From NCBI GenBank assembly GCA_964462125.1, contig CAYWXT010000061.1:1-24782 (forward strand): a stretch of 24,782 nucleotides of DNA. The letters run 5' to 3'. Origin of the DNA: JAWLFY01 sp964462125. Its GTDB lineage: Bacteria; Planctomycetota; Planctomycetia; Pirellulales; Pirellulaceae. Below the pieces are notes generated by a model. That model was not told the origin of the DNA. It ran no database searches and worked only from the letters and a program-made list of their open reading frames with translations. A program made the position numbers and the translations under genes. Of this stretch, positions 15,299 to 24,068 are shown in pieces. The first letter of the stretch is position 1; every line of letters begins with the position of its first letter.

Positions 15299-15690
15299 TA
15301 CTCGCGGGATTTGGCTGTGGTGCTCTTGCGGATGGGGAGTGTCATGGATCGATGGACACGACGAAACCGCAGTCGGAACTCGTTGCTGATCAACACGGCT
15401 CCCGAAATCAACGCATAGGGGCCGGAAACGATGTGAACGTAAAAAGCCCACCGATAGCCGCCGCTGAAATCGAGTTCACGGCCACGGAGGAAATCAGAAG
15501 CGAAATTTGGAGGGAAGTATTCGCGATAGCCGAGCAGGACAACGACGAGAACTTTGATCAACAGCAGGTACAAGACCGCCTGGAGGACGAGGAAAACGGT
15601 TGCTCTACGACGGCTGTCCCTACCGTGGGACTTTAGTTGATCCGTGCGGGATCGTTGTGCGGTTTATCGCGATGTGCCGTTAATAGACAT
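15298..15690 (-). pseudogene. Broken DUF2306 membrane protein gene
   Basis: On the minus strand an ATG at 15690 overlaps the end of the upstream reductase gene by 11 nt, as other genes of this operon overlap. Its frame reads MSINGTSR, hits TAA (15666-15664), then continues in the same frame: a hydrophobic helix (TVFLVLQAVLYLLLIKVLVV) and the DUF2306-like FLRGRELDFSGGYRWAFYVH, SGPYALISGAVLISNEFRLR and FRRVHR. DUF2306 proteins continue for roughly another 100 residues with more membrane helices after the RRxHR segment, but here 14 unrelated residues and TAG in the palindrome end the frame. The only other start would be a TTG at 15573. Two lesions (nonsense codon 9 and missing C-terminus) argue for a pseudogene. 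Function of the family is unknown. Confidence 0.55.
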
Positions 15691-17344
15691 CCCGGACATA
15701 GCGTTGATCCTTCGCCATCGCCTGGATGTACTCCTTCGCGGCGTCGTGGGACATGCTTCCCTGTTGAGCCACGAGTTCTGTCAATGTCCGGTCAACGTCG
15801 ACAGCCATTCGCGACGCATCGCCACATATGAAAAAGTGGGCTCCCTGCTGAAGCCACTGCCAGATCTCCGACGCATGCTCACGCATCCGGTCCTGAACAT
15901 AGACTTTCCGCTCGTGATCACGACTGAATGCGGTGTCGAGGCGGCTCAGTTGACCGCTGCGAAGGAAACCTTGCAACTCGTCTCGGTATAGAAAATCGCA
16001 GCTCTCATGTTGATCCCCGAAGAAAAGCCAATGCTTGCCGGTGGCGGCAGTGGCAGCACGTTCCTGCAGAAATGCGAGGAACGGTGCGATCCCAGTCCCG
16101 GGTCCGACCATAATCATCGGCGCCGCCGGGTCGGCGGGCACGGTGAAGCCGCCGTGATTCGGTTGAACAAAAACCGGAAATCTTTCTCCCGGCGTTAACC
16201 CATCGGCCAACATGGTGCTCGCCACCCCCTTGCGGATGCGGCCTGCGTGTGGGTAGCTGACCTTGCCGACGGTGAGGTGCACCTGATCACCAACCTTCTT
16301 CATGCTACTGGCGATCGAGTAGAGTCGCGGGTTCAGTGGCTCCAGCGCCTCCATCACCTCCGTCGCGGTCACGGTCGCCTCGCGGCCCATGTCAAATAGA
16401 TCGAGGACGTCGAACCCGTCCGGGGCACCTTCCGCCACCATCCGTTGAAGTGCCTCACGAGCGTCGTGTTCGGTGACCCGGCTGGCGAGCAGTTCAATCA
16501 GCTCATCACTCGGTTCCTTCAAACAGCAGTCTTCGCGGAGAGCGAGGTCCAAGGGAACGCGGCGGCCCCGTGGCGTCGTGACCGTGACGTGGGGATCCGT
16601 TGCCAGTCGGCTGAGAATCTGGTCGACGAGATGCGCGCCGTTGCGGGGAAAAACACCCAGCGAATCACCCACCTCGTACTTCAATCCTGAACCGGCCAGG
16701 TCGACCACGACATGCCGCGTGTCCTTTGACGAACCCTCCCCATTGAGCCGTCGCGACTCGACCAGTGTGGCGTCGAACGGGTTTTGCCGAGAGTACGCCG
16801 TCGGGGAAGCGGAGCCCTCTCTCGCACCGCTGCCGTTTCGTGATCCATTGCGAATGACGGAGACGTCGGGGGTGACATGTCCATTGGCCTTCGCCGAATC
16901 GGCATCTCTGTCGGTCGACTCCTCCCGTAACACCTGCTTCAACATCTGTTTCGTTTCCTTGCCGCCAGGGCTGCAGAGGGTCAGGTTCGGCTCTTCCCCC
17001 GAAGCGATCGCCTCGGCGTACGTCTGGCAGACGTACCCGCACGAGCCGCAGTCGAGCTGTGCCATTGCGGCCATCAACTTCCGCTCGGTCGGCTTCCCCT
17101 CCGCCATTTCCATTCGCTCAACGATTGGCAAACTGGCGTCGTGCCAAGGAAAACTCTCCTCCACCTCTGCATCGCCACCGCTCTCCCCCGACGGCGGTTC
17201 TGCCAACGCAGTCGCCCCTGATGCCGAAGCGACCGCAGCCGACGACGATTTCTGGTCCAGGCCTGCAAGTGCGGAAAAAAATCCGTTCAGCCACGCCCGT
17301 TGCTCGTCATTGAAGGGCGCCGTTTCGGGAATGAAACTACTCAT
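15680..17344 (-). CDS. NAD(P)H-dependent FAD reductase with N-terminal Fe-S domain (CysJ-like, no FMN domain)
   Basis: This is the probable electron donor for the neighbouring nitrite reductase. The 554-residue soluble protein starts with FNDEQRAWLNGFF (11-23), then a low-complexity linker, then a cysteine cluster LDCGSCGYVC with a later C124 (C99, C102, C106, C124), of the kind that binds a [4Fe-4S] cluster. From about residue 190 it is a sulfite-reductase-type ferredoxin-NADP reductase module: FAD site RLYSIASS, helical connecting domain, pyridine nucleotide site MVGPGTGIAPFLAFLQERA, FFGDQHESCDFLY, FFICGDASRMAVDV, and the C-terminal DQRYVRDVY. The flavodoxin-like FMN domain of CysJ is absent. 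Its ATG overlaps the nirA stop by 8 nt (ATGAGTAG), which suggests translational coupling. Databases would probably call it sulfite reductase flavoprotein alpha; context argues for nitrite. Confidence 0.86.
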   Translation of the reverse strand: MSSFIPETAPFNDEQRAWLNGFFSALAGLDQKSSSAAVASASGATALAEPPSGESGGDAEVEESFPWHDASLPIVERMEMAEGKPTERKLMAAMAQLDCGSCGYVCQTYAEAIASGEEPNLTLCSPGGKETKQMLKQVLREESTDRDADSAKANGHVTPDVSVIRNGSRNGSGAREGSASPTAYSRQNPFDATLVESRRLNGEGSSKDTRHVVVDLAGSGLKYEVGDSLGVFPRNGAHLVDQILSRLATDPHVTVTTPRGRRVPLDLALREDCCLKEPSDELIELLASRVTEHDAREALQRMVAEGAPDGFDVLDLFDMGREATVTATEVMEALEPLNPRLYSIASSMKKVGDQVHLTVGKVSYPHAGRIRKGVASTMLADGLTPGERFPVFVQPNHGGFTVPADPAAPMIMVGPGTGIAPFLAFLQERAATAATGKHWLFFGDQHESCDFLYRDELQGFLRSGQLSRLDTAFSRDHERKVYVQDRMREHASEIWQWLQQGAHFFICGDASRMAVDVDRTLTELVAQQGSMSHDAAKEYIQAMAKDQRYVRDVY

Positions 17345-19235
17345 GGTTCACAACGTCTCTCATCGTACGTGCGGACAAGTGGTCTTCAGTCAACCGATAG
17401 CGGTGGTCGGCCGCAGCAAGCTGAGTCAATGCTTGGTCGCTGTGCCGAGCGGTGAACGCCGCGAATGGTTCACCCTCGTGACGCTGCTGGAGATAGCCGG
17501 CGATGATCGACTTGATCAAACCTGGGATCTCGTCAAAGGGGACGGACGAAAACAAGCGGCGCGCGATCGCTTGCCGCTCGCCCCAACCGCCGCCGAGATG
17601 GACGTGGTACCCGTCCACCATCTCCTCCCCCTGCTCCACCTGGCACGCCAGCAGTCCGATGTCGCCGATGGAGTGCTGCGCGCAACTGTGGTGGCAGCCG
17701 GTGAGGTGAATGTTGATCGGTTCTTCCAGATCGAACTCCCGTTGCAGTTCGTCGGCCAGGATCGTCGCATGCCCCTTGGTGTCGCTGCCGGCAAACTTGC
17801 AGCCGGCGCTGCCGGTACAGGCGACGAGCCCGGCGCGAAACGAGCTTGCCTCGTGCCCCAATCCGAGCGTCTCCAGTTCACCTTTGACGGCGTCGATGTC
17901 CCCGCTGAGCAAATTCGGAACGATCAGGTTTTGCCAAACGGTCAAGCGAATCTCGCCGTTGCCATAGCGTTCCGCGATGTCAGCCAGCCCCCGCGCTTGC
18001 CCACTTTGAATTCGGCCCACCGGCAGCACGACGCCGACGTAATAACGGCCGGCCTGTGACTGGGGGTGAAAGCCGACATGCGCCTGTCGGTCCTCATTTT
18101 CTGGACGCTCCCAGCGATCAGCATCAACCTTGCAAAGCTCCCGTCCCAGTTGGACTTCAACCTGTTGGAGAAACCGATCGAACCCCCAGTCGTCCAGCAG
18201 GTACTTCAGCCGCGCTTTCTTGCGGTCGGTCCGGTTTCCGTTGCGGACGAACACCCGGACAATCGCTCCGGCAACCGCAACGCATTCCTCGCGCCGCAGG
18301 AGGACTCCGGTGTCGCGTGCGAAATCTTGATGTCCGGTGATCCCGCCGAGCGTTAACTGAAAGTAAACGCCGGCCGGGACGTCTTGGCCCGCGCTGGTCT
18401 CTGGGACGCGGACGGCGTGAAAGCCGATGTCATTGGTGTCATCGAGTGCACTGATGCGCCCGCCACCATCGAAAGCGATGTTGAACTTTCGCGGCAGCCC
18501 GTACAACTCGCGGTGGTTCAAGATGTAATGGTGCATCCGCTTGGCCAGCGGGATGGTCTCGATCAGCTCGGTCGAATCGATTCCCGACAGACTGCTCGCC
18601 GTGCAGTTGCGAATGTTGTCCGCGCCACTCCCGAGGCTGATGAGATCGAGCTCGCGGACCCCGTACAGGATCTCCATCGCCCGATCTGCGGCAATTTCGC
18701 GCAATTGCAAATTGGCTCGCGTGGTGACGTCGACGTAGCCCCCCGCAGACCGATCGCTGAGGTCCGCCAGGCCGCGGAGTTGCCAACTGTGGAGCAGCCC
18801 ACCGGGAATTCGCAGCCGGCACATATAGCTGTTTTGAGCGGGGGCGACGTAGAACAGCCCATGGAACTTCTGCAGAAACAGATCCGTTCCTTTCGGAAAC
18901 TCACCGGCATCGCTCCGGCTCTCCATCTCGTCCCACATGTCGAGCGCGTTCTTGTCTCGCTTGGCCTTCTCTTCCGCACTGAGCTTTTGGCCGTTGGCGC
19001 GAACGGCATCCTGGGCTTCGTTCGCCAGGCGGTCAGGGCCGCAGAGCCGTCCGTTGGCGCTTTCGTCGGATTCTGCCTTGCCGAGCGTGATCTGGTTGGA
19101 CGACCCGCTGCCCGACGGCGCGGCGGCGTTGCTGATCACCGGCAGACCTTGAATCGCACGCGCCACATCGGCGCCAAAAGCAAAACCGCTGAGGTATTGT
19201 TTTTGCTTTTCCGTGAATGACGAATCGTCAGGCAT
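17337..19235 (-). CDS. nirA: Assimilatory nitrite reductase, siroheme/[4Fe-4S] type
   Basis: It reduces nitrite to ammonium with six electrons in the cytoplasm. From ATG 19235 the protein has 632 residues. The siroheme and [4Fe-4S] ligands are present as C473 and C479 (ACTGSAGCKF) and C514 and C518 (TGCHHSCAQHS). The two ferredoxin-like half-domains (around RLRIPGGLLHSWQLRGLADL and the later YYVGVVLPVGRIQSGQARGL) show the duplicated NirA/SirA layout. The first about 100 residues form an extension beginning FTEKQKQYLSGFAFG, similar to the start of the reductase encoded next. I choose ATG 19235 over an ATG at 19283 because it overlaps the nasA stop by 8 nt (ATGCCTGA) and begins with family-like sequence. 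Sulfite reductase is the alternative; the nitrate reductase neighbour favours nitrite. Confidence 0.93.
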   Translation of the reverse strand: MPDDSSFTEKQKQYLSGFAFGADVARAIQGLPVISNAAAPSGSGSSNQITLGKAESDESANGRLCGPDRLANEAQDAVRANGQKLSAEEKAKRDKNALDMWDEMESRSDAGEFPKGTDLFLQKFHGLFYVAPAQNSYMCRLRIPGGLLHSWQLRGLADLSDRSAGGYVDVTTRANLQLREIAADRAMEILYGVRELDLISLGSGADNIRNCTASSLSGIDSTELIETIPLAKRMHHYILNHRELYGLPRKFNIAFDGGGRISALDDTNDIGFHAVRVPETSAGQDVPAGVYFQLTLGGITGHQDFARDTGVLLRREECVAVAGAIVRVFVRNGNRTDRKKARLKYLLDDWGFDRFLQQVEVQLGRELCKVDADRWERPENEDRQAHVGFHPQSQAGRYYVGVVLPVGRIQSGQARGLADIAERYGNGEIRLTVWQNLIVPNLLSGDIDAVKGELETLGLGHEASSFRAGLVACTGSAGCKFAGSDTKGHATILADELQREFDLEEPINIHLTGCHHSCAQHSIGDIGLLACQVEQGEEMVDGYHVHLGGGWGERQAIARRLFSSVPFDEIPGLIKSIIAGYLQQRHEGEPFAAFTARHSDQALTQLAAADHRYRLTEDHLSARTMRDVVNHE

Positions 19236-21444
19236 CTTGGGTAAACCCGGAGAGTTCTTGTTGAGGCACCACACGGACGGCACAGTTCTTGTAACTCGGT
19301 TGGCGACTGTGTGGATCGAAATGGCGCCGCGTCAGTTGATTGGTCGCTTCGTAATGCATCGGCATGAAAACCTGGCCTTGACGGATCGTTGGCGTGACCC
19401 ATGCCGCCGCCGCCGCTTCGCCCTGCCGCGACTGGACCCGGACCGGGTCGCCATTGGCAATACCGAGCGATGCAGCATCGTCGGGATGCAGTTCGACGTA
19501 GGCCTCGTTCGGGTACAGCTTTCGCAGCACGGGGCTCTTGGACGTGCGGGTCTGCGTATGCCACTGGCTCACCGTTCCCCGCCCGGTCAATAACAACAGG
19601 GGATAGTCGACGTCGGGAGGCTCCGGCATCGGCGTGAGGTCGTCGACGATCAGCCGCGCGCGTCGGTCGGGGTGAAAGAACCGGCCATCGGCAAAGAGTC
19701 TTCGCTGCTGTATAGGTCGAAGATCGCTCTCGGCGTCGGACTCGGTCCAGGGCCACTGAATTCCCCCCTCCCGATCGATCTGGCGATAACCGTCAATGCC
19801 CGTGATGTCGCACGGTTGGTCGCGGCTGGCCCGCTGCAGGATTCGAAAGACTGCCTCCGGGTCGCTCCATTCGGCAAACATCTCGCCGGCGCCCCAAAAA
19901 TGGGCGAGGCCCCGAAAGATATGAAAGTCGGCCAGCGCCATCCCGGGAGCCTTCCGCACCTTCTTCAGCAGTCCATAGCGACGTTCACTGTTGATGACGG
20001 TGCCTTCCTTCTCACCCCATCCGGCGGCGGGCAGCAACAGGTCGGCGTGCCGAGCCGTTTCCGTGGAGTCGTAGATGTCTTGCACGACCAAAAAGTCGAG
20101 CTGATCGAGCAGCTGCCGCGTGTCCACTTGGTCGATCCAACTGTGCGCCGGGTTGGTGGCGATCACCCACAACCCGCGAATCTCTCCCCGCCGAATCCCC
20201 TCGATGATCCGGTCGTAGCTCCAGCCACCATCATGTGGAATTCGAGACGCGTCGATCCCGAGCGTGTCCGCCACCTTTTGCCGGTCGGCCCGATCGTCGA
20301 AGCGATGATGGCCGAACAGATTGGTCGTATTGCTCCAAAGTCTCGAGCCCATCGCATTGCACTGACCGGTGATGCTGTTGGCACCGGTACCTGGACGCCC
20401 GATGTTCCCGGTGATCAATGCCAGGTTGATGATTGCTTGAGCCGTTCGCGTTCCCTCGTAGCTCTGGTTGACTCCCATGGTCCACCAAAGCGACACGGCA
20501 CCGCGAGTTCCGATCGTCTCTGCAGTCCACCGGATCGATTCGGGTGACACGCCAGCGGCCGGTGCCACGCGTTGTGGGGAAAAATCGGCGACGTGCTCGC
20601 GTATTTGCTCAAAACCCGTGGTGTGCGCCTCGACAAACGCTTCATCGACGTAGCCCAACTCGATCACTTGCTGCGTGATGGAATAGAGCACGGCGAGGTC
20701 ACTTTTGGGCCGGAGCGGCAAATGCTGAGTCGCCGCCATCGCCGTCTCGGTACGTCGCGGGTCGAGCACAATGATCTCAGCACCGTTGCGGTTGCGCAGC
20801 ACACGTTCCCACATGATCGGATGACCGACGCATGGATTGGCGCCGATAAAAACCAGACAATCACTCGCCTCAAAGTCTTCGTAGGTAAACGGCGGTGCAT
20901 CGAATCCAAACGATTCCTTGTACGCCGTCACCGCTGTTGCCATGCACTGCCGCGTGTTGCCGTCGCCATGCCGGAATCCCATTCCGAACTTGGCCAGGGC
21001 TCCTAAAAACGCCATCTCTTCACAGCTGATTTGTCCAGTGCTGAGGAACGCGACCGAGTCGGGGCCATGTTGTTGCTGAATCGCCCGAAACCGCTGTGTG
21101 AATGTCTCAAACGCCACATCCCACGACACCGGCCGGCGCTCGCCATTGGGTTGGCGAAGCGTCGGCTCGGTCGCCCGGTCGTCGGCTTCCAAGACGCGCA
21201 ACGCCTCCCACCCCTTGGGGCAGGCCATTCCTTGGTTGACCGGGTAATCGGTTTCAGGAGTCAAACCGACCGCTTCCCCATCGCGCAGGTGCACTTTCAA
21301 TCCGCAACCGGTCGAACAGTACCCGCACACGGCCCGGGTCGTCGCATCGGCACGCAGCGAGTCATGAGTCATCCCCAGCCCATGCTCCCCCGGATGGAGT
21401 TGCAACTCACGGGTCATCTCGCCATCGCGACGCTGCAGGATCAT
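19228..21444 (-). CDS. nasA: Assimilatory nitrate reductase, molybdopterin catalytic subunit (NasA/NarB type)
   Basis: It reduces nitrate to nitrite at a bis-MGD molybdenum centre. The 738-residue protein opens with the [4Fe-4S] motif C40, C43, C47, C75 (VCGYCSTGCGL ... QGMACPKGW). The likely molybdenum-ligand cysteine is C167 in GNTRQCMATAV. Cofactor-binding segments include FIGANPCVGHP, WTMGVNQSYEGT and RPGTGANSITGQCNAMGSR; the C-terminal molydopterin-binding domain has LLLTGRGTVSQWHTQTRTSK. There is no Tat signal, so the enzyme is cytoplasmic, and no C-terminal [2Fe-2S] domain as in some NasA proteins. ATG 21444 forms an ATGA overlap with the upstream DmsBC-like gene, which supports the start. 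Formate dehydrogenase is the main alternative in sequence space but is excluded by the nirA and nrt neighbours. Confidence 0.94.
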   Translation of the reverse strand: MILQRRDGEMTRELQLHPGEHGLGMTHDSLRADATTRAVCGYCSTGCGLKVHLRDGEAVGLTPETDYPVNQGMACPKGWEALRVLEADDRATEPTLRQPNGERRPVSWDVAFETFTQRFRAIQQQHGPDSVAFLSTGQISCEEMAFLGALAKFGMGFRHGDGNTRQCMATAVTAYKESFGFDAPPFTYEDFEASDCLVFIGANPCVGHPIMWERVLRNRNGAEIIVLDPRRTETAMAATQHLPLRPKSDLAVLYSITQQVIELGYVDEAFVEAHTTGFEQIREHVADFSPQRVAPAAGVSPESIRWTAETIGTRGAVSLWWTMGVNQSYEGTRTAQAIINLALITGNIGRPGTGANSITGQCNAMGSRLWSNTTNLFGHHRFDDRADRQKVADTLGIDASRIPHDGGWSYDRIIEGIRRGEIRGLWVIATNPAHSWIDQVDTRQLLDQLDFLVVQDIYDSTETARHADLLLPAAGWGEKEGTVINSERRYGLLKKVRKAPGMALADFHIFRGLAHFWGAGEMFAEWSDPEAVFRILQRASRDQPCDITGIDGYRQIDREGGIQWPWTESDAESDLRPIQQRRLFADGRFFHPDRRARLIVDDLTPMPEPPDVDYPLLLLTGRGTVSQWHTQTRTSKSPVLRKLYPNEAYVELHPDDAASLGIANGDPVRVQSRQGEAAAAAWVTPTIRQGQVFMPMHYEATNQLTRRHFDPHSRQPSYKNCAVRVVPQQELSGFTQDA

Positions 21445-23252
21445 CGAAAGGTCCCCGGCATGCGGTCATAAACAACACTCGAGAAATAGAGCAACCGCTC
21501 GCAACACTCTCCGAGGGACAACGCAATCGCGAACAATACGGCGAACATCAACGTCTCCTTGGTTTCGCCAATGATCAGCGCCGACCCTGAGCCGCACACA
21601 GCCAACCCAACCGCCGCGATTCCCAAGGCGATGCGGCAATCGCGGAGGCGGGGCAACTGGTGAGCGACCAGACGCCGGGAACGGCGATCGTACGAATCGT
21701 CATCGTGACGTGGACCACCCAGATAGATCCGCCATTCCCAAGTCAACTTGATCACCATTGCGACGCCGGCCAACGCCAGCGCTGCCGCAACGGCAACTCG
21801 CGAAGCACCTCCGATGACCCAGCAGACCGCAACCATCGAGGCACCTCCGCCGAGTGCAGTGCCAAAGAATCGTGGCAGCGTTCGCGGCGCTCTCCAAAGG
21901 TCTCTCTGGGTCGCGATGTAGATCATGGCACTGCAATACAATCCCGCCGTCCCAAACAAACAGGCAACGCCCAACGTCGCCCGACCCGCCCAGGCCGGAA
22001 TCCGGTCGGAGATCGAATGGGAAACCAGGTCAGCGACCGCAGGTAGCCAAAGCAATGCGACGGCGATCAGCAGCACGCCCATGTAATTGCCCAGCACGAT
22101 TGCCTCACGGCTGAGCCAACTGGTGCGGAGTCCCAGGAACACCCGCCATGCACGCGAGGGTTGTCCCAAATGGAGCGGTGCCACACCCATACCGAGACCG
22201 CCGATCAACATCGCCGCGGCAGCATTGATCGCCGTCGCCGACACCGACATTTCCAAGCCCACCACGGAGAAAATCGCCATCGCGATCCACTCGATCAGCA
22301 GCATGCCGACGGAAAGCTGCGTTGCCACCAGCATCAGCGCCAACGGCCAGTGACTCTCCGCTGGCTGATCCATTCCGGCATCCTGTGGGACCGCTCCGCG
22401 AAATGGATTGCCGTTGGCATGCGCACCTGGCGTCCCGGTTGACTCGTCGCCAGGTTTTGAGATCGGTCGGTTTTCCGGGCGTGGTCGATTGCCATTACGG
22501 TGATAACGGGTGGTTGGCTTGGTGATTGAGGAGAGTGGAGCTCCCGGCGCCAAACGTACTTTCGATAACCCGTCTTGATCGGTAACATCGACCACCGTGA
22601 TCGAGATCGAATCATTCGGGCAAGACTGGACGCACGCTGGAGCTTCACCGGCCCCCAAACGTTGCTGGCACATATCACATTTTCGGACGATCCCCAGCCG
22701 ATCACTGTAGCGTGGCACCTCATAGGGACACATCATCGTGCAGTACTTACAACCGATGCATTGGTCATCGAGGTGACGGACAATCCCGGTGATGGGATCT
22801 TTTTCGTACGCCTTGACCGGGCAACCATTCAAACAACCAGGATCGACACAGTGATGGCACGCCGTCGTGACGTGCTGAACTCGGCTTCCCAGAAACGTCT
22901 CCTCCATGCCTTCGTTTTCCTCCGCCTGTCGCACTGTCCCCACACGGCGCCAGCTTTCGTCCTCCTCCAAGCCGTTCATCGTATGGCAAGCAACGACGCA
23001 TGCCTTGCAGCCACTGCACGTATCCAGGTCGACGCTAAAGGCATATTGTTGTCCGGGCCCAGGCGGCGTCGCTGGAAGCGAGGCACGATAGAATCTCCCC
23101 CGAGCCGGTGCGCTGTCGTGCTCCGCGTCAAACCGCTCCACCGCCGACAGTGACTGTTGCTCGGCGAGCAGCAGTTCAACCAGGTCTAAACGGCGGGGGT
23201 CCGCTTCGGACGAGTCGCCGAGGGAATCGGTGATCGATGTCAAGGTCGACAT
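21441..23252 (-). CDS. Fused DmsB-like ferredoxin and DmsC-like membrane anchor
   Basis: A single 603-residue protein joins two subunits usually encoded separately. Residues about 70-225 are a DmsB/NrfC-type ferredoxin with sixteen cysteines in four groups (C79-82-85-89, C132-135-140-144, C165-168-171-175, C192-195-207-211), able to hold four [4Fe-4S] clusters. A low-complexity linker (about 226-318) follows. Residues about 320-600 form a DmsC-type membrane anchor with about eight hydrophobic helices, including HLGQPSRAWRVFLGLRTSWL and SREAIVLGNYMGVLL. DmsC proteins oxidise quinol. Lying just before nasA with an ATGA overlap, and abutting the ABC ATPase gene at 0 nt, it most likely feeds quinol electrons to the nitrate reductase. 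No signal peptide is seen, so the iron-sulfur part should face the cytoplasm. Confidence 0.9.
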   Translation of the reverse strand: MSTLTSITDSLGDSSEADPRRLDLVELLLAEQQSLSAVERFDAEHDSAPARGRFYRASLPATPPGPGQQYAFSVDLDTCSGCKACVVACHTMNGLEEDESWRRVGTVRQAEENEGMEETFLGSRVQHVTTACHHCVDPGCLNGCPVKAYEKDPITGIVRHLDDQCIGCKYCTMMCPYEVPRYSDRLGIVRKCDMCQQRLGAGEAPACVQSCPNDSISITVVDVTDQDGLSKVRLAPGAPLSSITKPTTRYHRNGNRPRPENRPISKPGDESTGTPGAHANGNPFRGAVPQDAGMDQPAESHWPLALMLVATQLSVGMLLIEWIAMAIFSVVGLEMSVSATAINAAAAMLIGGLGMGVAPLHLGQPSRAWRVFLGLRTSWLSREAIVLGNYMGVLLIAVALLWLPAVADLVSHSISDRIPAWAGRATLGVACLFGTAGLYCSAMIYIATQRDLWRAPRTLPRFFGTALGGGASMVAVCWVIGGASRVAVAAALALAGVAMVIKLTWEWRIYLGGPRHDDDSYDRRSRRLVAHQLPRLRDCRIALGIAAVGLAVCGSGSALIIGETKETLMFAVLFAIALSLGECCERLLYFSSVVYDRMPGTFR

Positions 23253-24062
23253 TCAGGGTGCTGTCGTAAACGCGTGACGAACTGACATGTGACTTTGATC
23301 TTCCAAGAACTGGATCATCTCCTCGCGATGGTGATAGTACGCCGGATGCTCGAGGACATCCGCGCGAACCCGCGGCCGCGAAAGGGGGACTTGGATAACT
23401 TTCCCAACCTGAGCTCGTGGTCCGTTGGTCATCATCACCACGCGGTCGCTTAGAAAGAGTGCTTCGTCAACGTCATGTGTGATCATCAACGTCGTGACCT
23501 GGTCGCGAACCAAGATCTCCAGCAGCACCTCTTGCAGTTCCATCCGTGTCAACGAGTCGAGCATGCCGAATGGCTCGTCCAAGAGCAGCATCTTCGGTTT
23601 CAGTGCGAACGCGCGGGCGATCCCGACCCGCTGCCGCATCCCTTGGCTCAACTCCGCCGCCCGAGTGTGAAGACGGCTTCCGAGTCCGACGAGCGTGAGG
23701 TAATAGGCCGCCAGGTCATGGCGCTGAATCTTCGTCGCGTGGGGGTAAACTTGGTCGACCCCCAACAACACGTTCTCCATCGCTGTCATCCACGCCATCA
23801 GGCAGGGCGATTGGAACACCACACCGCGATCCGGTCCGGGTCCGTTAATCTCGCGATTCGCCACGACAACGCCACCGGAGGTAATCGGGTTCAGTCCTGC
23901 CACCATGGTCAAGACCGTGCTCTTTCCGCATCCCGAATGGCCGAGCAGGCAGACGTATTCCCCGCGCGCAATGTCGAGATTGAAATCCTCGACGATCACC
24001 GCCGGCCCGTTGGGCGTGTCGTAGGTCTTTCCGAGTTTGAACAGTTCGACGTATCCCGCCAT
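23253..24062 (-). CDS. Nitrate/nitrite-type ABC transporter ATP-binding protein (NrtD-like)
   Basis: This ATPase subunit should drive uptake of nitrate or nitrite. The 269 residues carry Walker A GHSGCGKST (41-49), Q-loop VVFQSPCLMAW, signature LSQGM (138-142), Walker B MLLLDEP (158-164) and switch histidine in MITHDVDEA. The sequence around PCLMAWMTAMENVLLGVDQV is typical of the nitrate/sulfonate/taurine group; the adjacent nas genes point to nitrate. It lies 6 nt after the other ATPase gene and abuts the DmsBC gene. An amphipathic C-terminal tail (HHREEMIQFLEDQ) follows the ATPase core; there is no fused substrate-binding domain. Confidence 0.9.
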   Translation of the reverse strand: MAGYVELFKLGKTYDTPNGPAVIVEDFNLDIARGEYVCLLGHSGCGKSTVLTMVAGLNPITSGGVVVANREINGPGPDRGVVFQSPCLMAWMTAMENVLLGVDQVYPHATKIQRHDLAAYYLTLVGLGSRLHTRAAELSQGMRQRVGIARAFALKPKMLLLDEPFGMLDSLTRMELQEVLLEILVRDQVTTLMITHDVDEALFLSDRVVMMTNGPRAQVGKVIQVPLSRPRVRADVLEHPAYYHHREEMIQFLEDQSHMSVRHAFTTAP

Positions 24063-24068
24063 CGTGGG

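Noticed and set aside
16473..18059. 528-codon plus-strand open frame
   Set aside because: Antisense to the reductase and nirA, whose motifs are unambiguous.
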